A stretch of DNA of 20,183 nucleotides from Didymodactylos carnosus (Eukaryota > Rotifera > Eurotatoria > Philodinida > Philodinidae): the NCBI GenBank assembly GCA_905250885.1, contig CAJNOQ010003470.1:1-20183 (forward strand), written 5' to 3'. A program made the translations under genes and the position numbers. Positions 15,171 through 20,183 of the stretch are shown one piece after another. Position 1 is the stretch's first letter. Each line of letters begins with the position of its first letter. The notes beneath the pieces were generated by a model. It ran no database searches. It was given only the letters and a program-made list of their open reading frames with translations, and was not told the DNA's origin.

Positions 15171-15192
15171 CATTGTAGCCTAGGCTACAATG
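15171..15192. repeat. Perfect 22-bp palindrome
   Basis: CATTGTAGCC and TAGGCTACAATG join into a perfect palindrome centred on CCTAGG. GTGAC lies just before it, and its complement GTCAC lies 4 bp beyond the other side. Confidence 0.9.
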
Positions 15193-15558
15193 ATGTGTCA
15201 CAAAAATGCGTCGCAGTTCCTTGTGCGAGAAATATATGTCGCAGTTGCTAGATGTTGTCAACAGTGGAGTAACTAGGATTTTTTTACCATTGGACCAACT
15301 CCCTTAGTCCAGAAAAACCACTTTCGTTAGTTATGCGCTTGAGTTAGGATCTACTTTCTCATAATTTATACCTGAGAAAATTGAATTAATCCGTTAATCC
15401 ATTAAACCTACACACAAAAAAGATCATAACGGGGCGAATGTCCGATGTGGGAATTTCTCCTTTCTATGATCAACGGACTGGATCAAATCAGGGCCAAAAA
15501 AGAGTAGCTAGTGAGGAGTACTTGTCTTCTGATCTCGGTTCTAATTTGGGTATTGGGT

Positions 15559-15579
15559 ACCCAAGTCTGAGACTTGGGT
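15559..15579. repeat. 21-bp hairpin in a GGGT-rich patch
   Basis: ACCCAAGTCT and AGACTTGGGT pair perfectly across a single G. The motif CAGACTTGGGTT recurs at 15593-15604, and TATTGGGT occurs twice (near 15551 and 15585), so the patch 15545-15606 is a small cluster of inverted and direct copies. Confidence 0.85.
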
Positions 15580-15685
15580 TTGGATATTGGGTCAGACTTG
15601 GGTTATTAAAAGACTCCTTTTAACTGAGATACCTTCTTTTGTTGTGGCTCTTTGAGAAAACAGGATGTAAGATGACATGTGGAAT

Positions 15686-16180
15686 ATTGTAGATAGGGAT
15701 GCAACGGTAACGGTAACCGCACCTTACCTGTTACCGTTACCGGTCCAACCGGTTCTTACCGGTAGCAATAAACTTGAAAAACAAATGGAATATTTGCTAC
15801 ATAATTCAAAACACAAAATAAATGTTTCTTTAATCACAGTTCTCTGTTAATCAATATAACGTTGAAGAAAAACACTTTTTAACATGGAACAATCAGTGTA
15901 ACTCAAACTAGCTTAAGAACTCACATGTGAATGCTTGTTTAAAAATAGATTATATCTAGCACAAGCAAGAGAGAAAATAGATGGACTATTAGAGCTGCGA
16001 CACAAATAGCGATTTTCTTTTCTTTTCTCTTTTCTGCTTTGTTTTCTTATTCCCGTTATCACTCTATTCAGTTAGTTAACCGGTTAGATCAATAACGGTA
16101 ATCGGTCAGAACCGGTAACCGGTTAGACCGGTAACGGTTGACCGGTTGTCAACCGTTACCGTTGCATCCCTAATTGTAGA
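15686..16180. mobile_element. hAT-type MITE (479 bp) inserted at the end of the RT fragment
   Basis: ATTGTAGA at 15686-15693 and 16173-16180 is a perfect 8-bp target duplication around 15694-16172. The left end starts TAGGGATGCAACGGTAACGG and the reverse complement of the right end starts identically for 20 bases. The arms, about 80-110 bp, are built from ACCGGT and GGTAACGG words and can fold back on themselves many ways. The middle (about 15770-16060) is plain AT-rich DNA with no coding capacity. The terminal TAG of the element supplies the stop codon of the minus-strand RT frame. It is younger than the retroelement it abuts. Confidence 0.92.
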
Positions 16181-17000
16181 TGGCAGAAGCGATATGTGAT
16201 AATACTGGAATAAATGGTGAAAGAATTTTGCTTAAATATTTTGATAGACGATGTGTTGAATGGTGAATGTTAGAAATAATTGGGCGACCCGGGCTTTGTA
16301 GTTTATGAATTTTTGGTAATATGTAAAAAACGCCTAAACCAGGATATTTTGGAGTGATGGATTTGTGGATTGTTTTGTTTATTTGTTTGTTGTTGAGTAA
16401 TTGCTCAAGTTTAGATTTAACCAAATTAAATGTTTTTCGACTTGGATTGTAATCAAGCTGTCGATAATATTCGGTATTATTAACTTGTTGTAATGATTTG
16501 CTTTCATAAACGTTAATATCAATAACAACTATTCCTACATTTTTATTGGCTGGTTTAATAACTATATCTAAGCGACGTCGAAGAGATTGTAATGCTTGGT
16601 AGTCAGTGACGGGAAGATTCGGTATATAATTTTTACGTCGGTAGAATATCGCATCTACAACTTGTTTTTGAGAGATATTGATGCATGGCGGAAGAAGAAG
16701 GAGACGATCGATGCTTTGCAAAAGGGATGGAGATGTCTGTAGGCGGTTGGTGGGCACGAATTTGAGCCCTTTGGATAAAAGATTAATTTCTGGTTGTGTA
16801 AGTTGAACTTTGCCAAGGGTATAGATAATGCCAGTGAGGTGATGAGCGTTGAGATTGGCGAGTGATGGATCATAGGTTGGTGGAAGAGCCAGAATTGATG
16901 GAGATGATAATTGTGTTATTGGTATGATTGACGATATCTTGTTCGTGGATATAGGCCGAACGAGTTTTTTGGATGATGAACCGGTAACTGTGGGGTGGTG
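16170..17000 (-). pseudogene. Penelope-like reverse transcriptase, N-terminal part
   Basis: The frame is open from after TAA (17001-17003) down to TAG (16170-16172), about 276 codons with no internal ATG needed. In order it shows TQPEINLLSKGLKFVPTNR, the Penelope pre-RT motif of the LSKGLKFIP type. Next come LDIVIKPANKNVGIVVIDI, a stretch KSLQQVNNTEYYRQL, GVFYILPKIHK and GRPIISNIHHSTHRLSKYL, matching the Penelope RT motifs that bind template and incoming nucleotide. The reading then reaches PFIPVLSHIASAIYN and stops. The D-x-x-S-L-x-T-N catalytic motif and the second catalytic aspartates are absent, so no polymerase is made. No ATG suits a start; translation would come from the upstream frame by shifting. 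Confidence 0.88.
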
Positions 17001-17821
17001 TTAGGAGGAAGTGACGGTTTGCTAGATGAACGTGTATTGTATTGATGTTGATAATCATGAAATGACGGAATATGCGGTTGTCTAATATAATCGTCGATGA
17101 TTGTAACAGGTTGTTGCTGTTGATGATTCATTGTAACTGTTGTACGATCACGATAAAAATTGTTATCAAGTGTTATTGATGTTTGTTGTCCAGAATTAGA
17201 GGATGAATCATGAAAACTAACCTTGCGATTCGGTGGACGAGAAAGATAAGATGAAGACAAAAAATTGTCAGCAGATTGTTGATTGTTATTATTTCGATGA
17301 TCTAAGTGTTGAGAATAATTGTGTTTATTGCTAGAGTATGGAGACGGTGGACGCTGGGGTGGGTATGATGATCGAGAAGGATTATTTTCATAAAAATTCG
17401 GAGTAAATTGAAGGTCCATAAGTGACATGTTAAAACGGTAGTTCGAATATTCTGAGAAATCGCCTGTTGTGTCTTCTTGTTGTATATTTTTATAAACTAT
17501 TGAGCGTGGTTGATGATAAATGGGTGAGCGTGATGAACGATTGTCTTGATTTGGACGTGGTTGATAATTTTCATTATCGGTTTGTCCAGAATACTGTTGA
17601 TTTGGTTTAGAATAGGATGACGAATCCCTTGATGAATATGTGGGACGAACTGATGTCGTCTTTAATTCATTTCTATTAATATTGTTGTTAGCAATTGATG
17701 ATGTTGCTTGTTCTTGTTGTGAATTTAAAGGTTGTGGTGATGGTTGACGTTTAGCGATTTTTATTAATGGTGCAATTTCATGACGGATTTGTTTCGACCA
17801 AGAATTAGAAATGAAACGAAC
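16916..17821 (-). pseudogene. Penelope-like element: Q/N/S-rich linker region
   Basis: About 301 codons are open from after TGA (17822-17824) to the stop at 16916-16918. The head, FISNSWSKQIRHEIAPLIKI, looks folded and continues the domain of the preceding frame. The rest is low-complexity, with runs such as RNNNNQQSADN and NHQQQQP and many S, P, Y and R residues, ending HHPKNSFGLYPRTRYRQSYQ. Such disordered linkers occur upstream of RT in rotifer Penelope-like elements. The frame overlaps the RT frame by about 85 bp. Its last useful residues, HHPK, sit on the A AAA AAC heptamer at 16964-16970. Confidence 0.65.
16964..16970 (-). promoter_or_regulatory. Candidate -1 ribosomal frameshift heptamer
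   Basis: On the minus strand the linker frame reads CCA AAA AAC, so the heptamer A AAA AAC sits in exactly the phase used by known -1 slippery sites. A -1 slip there enters the RT frame (next codons CTC GTT CGG). Two bases later GTTCG can pair with CGAAC across an 11-nt loop, a weak hairpin closer than usual. Loss of one A from a 7-A run would look the same. Confidence 0.45.
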
Positions 17822-18174
17822 TCAGGATTTTCAGCATCAATTCTTGGAATTGCATGATGAGTGAGTGCGGATGGTAGTGAGTTTCGAAGAACATGTGTTT
17901 CGAGGATGGCATCGTGATTACGAAAGCGAATTTCACGGTTAATTTCTCTTTTAAGTAAAATCTCATGTGCAATAGGTGGTTTTGTAACCGGGTTTGTGAT
18001 TGTTGTTGTGAGATCAGTTTGGGTTGTTGTATCCGAGAGTGATTTCAATGTTTGAGGACAGTTATATGGAGCACTGATGATAGACATTTGATAATATGGT
18101 ATTGGTTCATGCAGATGTTGAATACGATGTAACCAGTATTGTTGCTGGTTGTACATTAGTGTAAAAAGTAGGAT
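17764..18174 (-). pseudogene. Penelope-like element: upstream domain of unknown function
   Basis: About 136 codons lie between TGA (18175-18177) and the stop at 17764-17766. The segment HEILLKREINREIRFRNHDA, then ETHVLRNSLPSALTHHAIPR and DAENPEF, looks like a compact helical domain rather than noise. It runs directly into FISNSWSKQIRHEIAPL in the next frame if one base has been lost at about 17820. I do not recognise the fold. Position suggests it is the ORF1-like or N-terminal part of the retroelement. Confidence 0.55.
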
Positions 18175-18487
18175 TCATGTTGTATACATTTGAACAGGAA
18201 TGATCAGTCGGATGGGGGAATAATTGTCTTGAATATACTGATAGTGGACGAGGTGGTAATTGTTGATGACTAGTGTGATCCGGTGATCGAGATAATGTTT
18301 GATAAATAGGTGGAAATAAGGTGGAGATTGATGCTGGTGTTGTGGTAAGTTGCGGCGCTATACTTAATAATGACGTAGCAGTACATGGCGGTGCTGAAGG
18401 CGAGTCGACAGGTAGCTGCTGTTGCGATGCTAAAGATGTCGAAGCGGATGTGAATGTAATGATAGCTAGTGGCACAGAAAAGAAACA
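18107..18487 (-). pseudogene. Penelope-like element: P/S/T-rich head
   Basis: About 126 codons are open after TGA (18488-18490) and rich in Pro, Ser, Thr and Ala. A short hydrophobic opening (CFFSVPLAIITF) comes first, and the frame reaches NVYNMNPTFYT before shifting into the next. Low-complexity composition makes the frame choice uncertain: the frame 18270-18491 is also open. It starts only about 70 bp after the TPR gene stop, so it could in principle belong to that gene's 3' UTR rather than the element. Confidence 0.4.
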
Positions 18488-18554
18488 TCAAAAAAACACG
18501 CTTATCCAGAACGTCAAGTCAGAGTAATGATGTGCTCTTGCCATTCCAGTAAGA

Positions 18555-20183
18555 CTACCCTAACATAGCAGTGATCCTACAGATCCTAGATTGAAACAAC
18601 TCAGTTTGAGGATGAGTAGGAGCCAGTGTGTTTCGAGCAATATCCAACGCGTTTTCAAAACATTTCAATGCTTCACCATATTCGCACTCCGATTTGTAAA
18701 CCAGTCCAATGTTATTGTACGTTACCGCAACACTTGGATGGTCCGGTCTCAAAGTCCTCAGTTCGATTTCAAGAGTTTGATGATAATAGCTCAATGCTTG
18801 AGAATAATCGCCTTGATCATTGTAAACTCCACCAATGTTGTTGTACGTTGTAGCAACACTTGGATGGTTCCGTCCAAAAGTCTTCAGTAGGATTTCAAGC
18901 GTTTGCTGATAACAGCTCAATGCTTGAGAATATTCGCCTTGGTGATTGTAAACTGTACCAATGTTGTTGTGCGTTATCGCAACCCGCGGATGGTTCGATT
19001 CCAAACTCTTCCTTTGGATTTCAAAAGCTTGCTGATAATAGTACAATGCTAGAGCATATTCGCCTTGATCATAGTAAACTCTACCAATGTTGTGGTACGT
19101 TGTAGCAACACTTGGATGGTTCGGTCCAAAAGTCTTCAGTAGGACTTCAAGCGTTTGCTGATAACAGCTCAATGCTTCAGAATATTCGCCTTGGTGATTG
19201 TAAACTGCACCAATGTTGTTGTACGTTATCGCAACACGCGGGTGGTTCGATTCCAAACTCTTCCCTTGGATTTCAAGAGCTTGCTGATAATAGTACAATG
19301 CTTGAGCATATTCGCCTTGATCATAGTAAACTCCACCAATGTTGTTGTACGTTGTAGCAACACTTGGATAGTTCGGTCCCAAAGCCTTCAGTAAGATTTC
19401 CAGCGTTTGCTGATAACAGCTCAATGCTTCAGAATATTGGCCCCGGTGATTGTAAACTGCACCAATGTTGTTGTACATTATCACAACACTTGAATGGTTC
19501 GATCCCAAAGTCTTCGCTTGGATTTCAAGCGTTTGCTGATAATAGTACAATGCTTGAGAATATTCGCCTTGATCATTGTAAATTCTGCCAATGTTGTTGT
19601 ATGTTGTCGCAAGACGTGGATGGTTCCGTCCCAAAGTCTTCAGTTGGATGTCAAGAGCTTGATGATAATAGTTCAATCCTTGAGAATATTCGCCTTGATC
19701 ACAGTAAAGTCTACCAATGTAGTTGTACGTTGTCGCGACACTTGAATGGTTCGATCCAACCGTCCCGCATTGGATTTCAAGAGCTTGCTGACAATAGCTC
19801 AAAGCTTGAGTATATTGTCCTTCCGCTTTGTACAGCAGTCCAGTGTTGTTGTACGTTGTCGCAACAACTGGATGGTTGGCTCCCAAACTTTTCAGTTGGA
19901 TTTCAAGAGTTTGCTGATAATAGTTCAATGCTTGAGTATATTGTCCTGCCGCTTTGTAAAGCAGTCCAATGTTGTTATACGTTGTAGCAACATTTGTATG
20001 GTTCGCTCCAAAGGTCTTCAGCTGGATTTCAAGAGTTTCCTGATAATAGCTCAATACTTGAGAATATGCGCCTTGATCATTGTAAACGCTACCAATGTTG
20101 TTGTAGGTTGTCGCAACACGTGGATGGTCCGGTTCCAAAGTCTTCATTTGGATTTCAAGAGTTTTCTGATAATACTTCAGCGC
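18555..20183 (-). CDS. TPR-repeat protein, kinesin-light-chain type (5' end outside window)
   Basis: A continuous minus-strand frame runs from the right edge to TAG at 18555-18557, 542 codons, without an intron. It is built of 42-residue TPR units with the consensus ALSYYQQTLEIQLKTLGxNHP followed by SVATTYNNIGxVYxDQGEYSQ; twelve are full and the thirteenth lacks its second helix and ends RICRITAMLG. The NHPxVATTYNNIG signature is that of the TPR_12 / kinesin-light-chain class, which forms superhelical scaffolds that bind peptides or partner domains. No motor or other catalytic domain is visible; in rotifers such arrays often follow an N-terminal effector domain, which would lie upstream, outside the window. 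The ATG at 20145-20147 is internal to a repeat and not the start. The last unit is the most diverged, as expected for a C-terminal cap. Confidence 0.92.
   Translation of the reverse strand, partial: ALKYYQKTLEIQMKTLEPDHPRVATTYNNIGSVYNDQGAYSQVLSYYQETLEIQLKTFGANHTNVATTYNNIGLLYKAAGQYTQALNYYQQTLEIQLKSLGANHPVVATTYNNTGLLYKAEGQYTQALSYCQQALEIQCGTVGSNHSSVATTYNYIGRLYCDQGEYSQGLNYYHQALDIQLKTLGRNHPRLATTYNNIGRIYNDQGEYSQALYYYQQTLEIQAKTLGSNHSSVVIMYNNIGAVYNHRGQYSEALSCYQQTLEILLKALGPNYPSVATTYNNIGGVYYDQGEYAQALYYYQQALEIQGKSLESNHPRVAITYNNIGAVYNHQGEYSEALSCYQQTLEVLLKTFGPNHPSVATTYHNIGRVYYDQGEYALALYYYQQAFEIQRKSLESNHPRVAITHNNIGTVYNHQGEYSQALSCYQQTLEILLKTFGRNHPSVATTYNNIGGVYNDQGDYSQALSYYHQTLEIELRTLRPDHPSVAVTYNNIGLVYKSECEYGEALKCFENALDIARNTLAPTHPQTELFQSRICRITAMLG
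18798..19553 (-). repeat. Three 252-bp higher-order repeats in the TPR array
   Basis: TPR units alternate between an ALYYYQQxxEIQ type and an ALSCYQQTLEILLK type, so that 19302-19553, 19050-19301 and 18798-19049 are three tandem copies of an 84-residue pair. The second and third copies share 71 of 84 residues by direct comparison. Units outside this block do not follow the alternation. Confidence 0.85.

Larger units (their letters stand above)
14967..15685. other. Non-coding stretch with palindromes
   Basis: No gene is seen. A perfect 22-bp palindrome (15171-15192) and a 21-bp hairpin (15559-15579) are listed separately. The 61-codon frame at 15438-15623 crosses the hairpin region and is not credible. 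This DNA is the left flank of the MITE at 15694 and shows no Penelope-like coding sequence. Confidence 0.6.
16173..18487 (-). mobile_element. Penelope-like retroelement, truncated and frame-shifted
   Basis: Minus-strand reading frames chain through 18487-18107, 18174-17764, 17821-16916 and 17000-16173, each overlapping the next. They look like one former polyprotein of about 770 residues with shifts at about 18150, 17790 and 16965. The order is a low-complexity P/S/T-rich head, a short conserved-looking domain, a long Q/N/S/P-rich linker and the start of a Penelope-type reverse transcriptase. The catalytic palm, thumb and any GIY-YIG endonuclease are missing because the element stops at the MITE at 15686-16180. 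Bdelloid Athena elements are the closest type I can name. The upstream limit is not marked by a repeat and lies between 18487 and the TPR stop at 18555. Confidence 0.85.

Noticed and set aside
18321..18527. Plus-strand frame of 68 codons
   Set aside because: Antisense to the low-complexity head of the retroelement, with no family resemblance or regulatory context.
18591..19987. Several plus-strand frames of 75-207 codons opposite the TPR array
   Set aside because: They are antisense shadows of the 126-bp TPR repeat; the same peptide words recur each period and no independent signature is present.

Overview
The window looks like AT-rich animal nuclear DNA. It has long non-coding stretches, an intron-split Rho-family GTPase gene, many small DNA-transposon remnants, a Penelope-like retroelement and a long kinesin-light-chain-style TPR gene. 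That mix, with short introns of 65-80 bp beside a few longer ones, fits a bdelloid rotifer best. The assignment is inference; nothing in the sequence names the species.

Layout. 1-7907 is mostly non-coding. It holds a 733-bp foldback element (712-1444), a candidate inverted-repeat element (3241-3576), a 115-bp hAT-type miniature element with a perfect 8-bp target duplication (3586-3700), and two weak minus-strand coding candidates (4661-4767 and about 5484-5837). 7908-11455 is a complete Rac GTPase gene: eight exons, 191 codons, ending in a CTLL prenylation box, with a 12-nt microexon. Its seventh intron (1.67 kb) carries a decayed zinc-finger coding relic and a hAT-type MITE with a perfect 8-bp duplication. 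11456-15685 is largely non-coding. It holds a broken GTPase-like coding fragment (13223-13442, minus), an old 875-bp transposon candidate (14084-14958) and two palindromes.

15686-18487 is a minus-strand Penelope-like element. Its N-terminal region is low-complexity (Q/N/S/P-rich) and spread over frame-shifted reading frames, followed by the first part of the reverse transcriptase. The element is cut off after the early RT motifs, exactly where another hAT-type MITE (15694-16172) is inserted. The RT frame is entered at a canonical A AAA AAC heptamer, in the correct phase for -1 ribosomal frameshifting. 18555 to the right edge is the 3' part of a minus-strand TPR gene with 13 units of 42 residues, part of it in an 84-residue higher-order repeat.

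Overall, the only clearly intact cellular genes are Rac and the incomplete TPR gene. Everything else with structure is transposon-derived, and at least four distinct hAT-like non-autonomous families or copies can be recognised from their 8-bp duplications and terminal inverted repeats. Many remaining reading frames are chance products of low GC and were left out.
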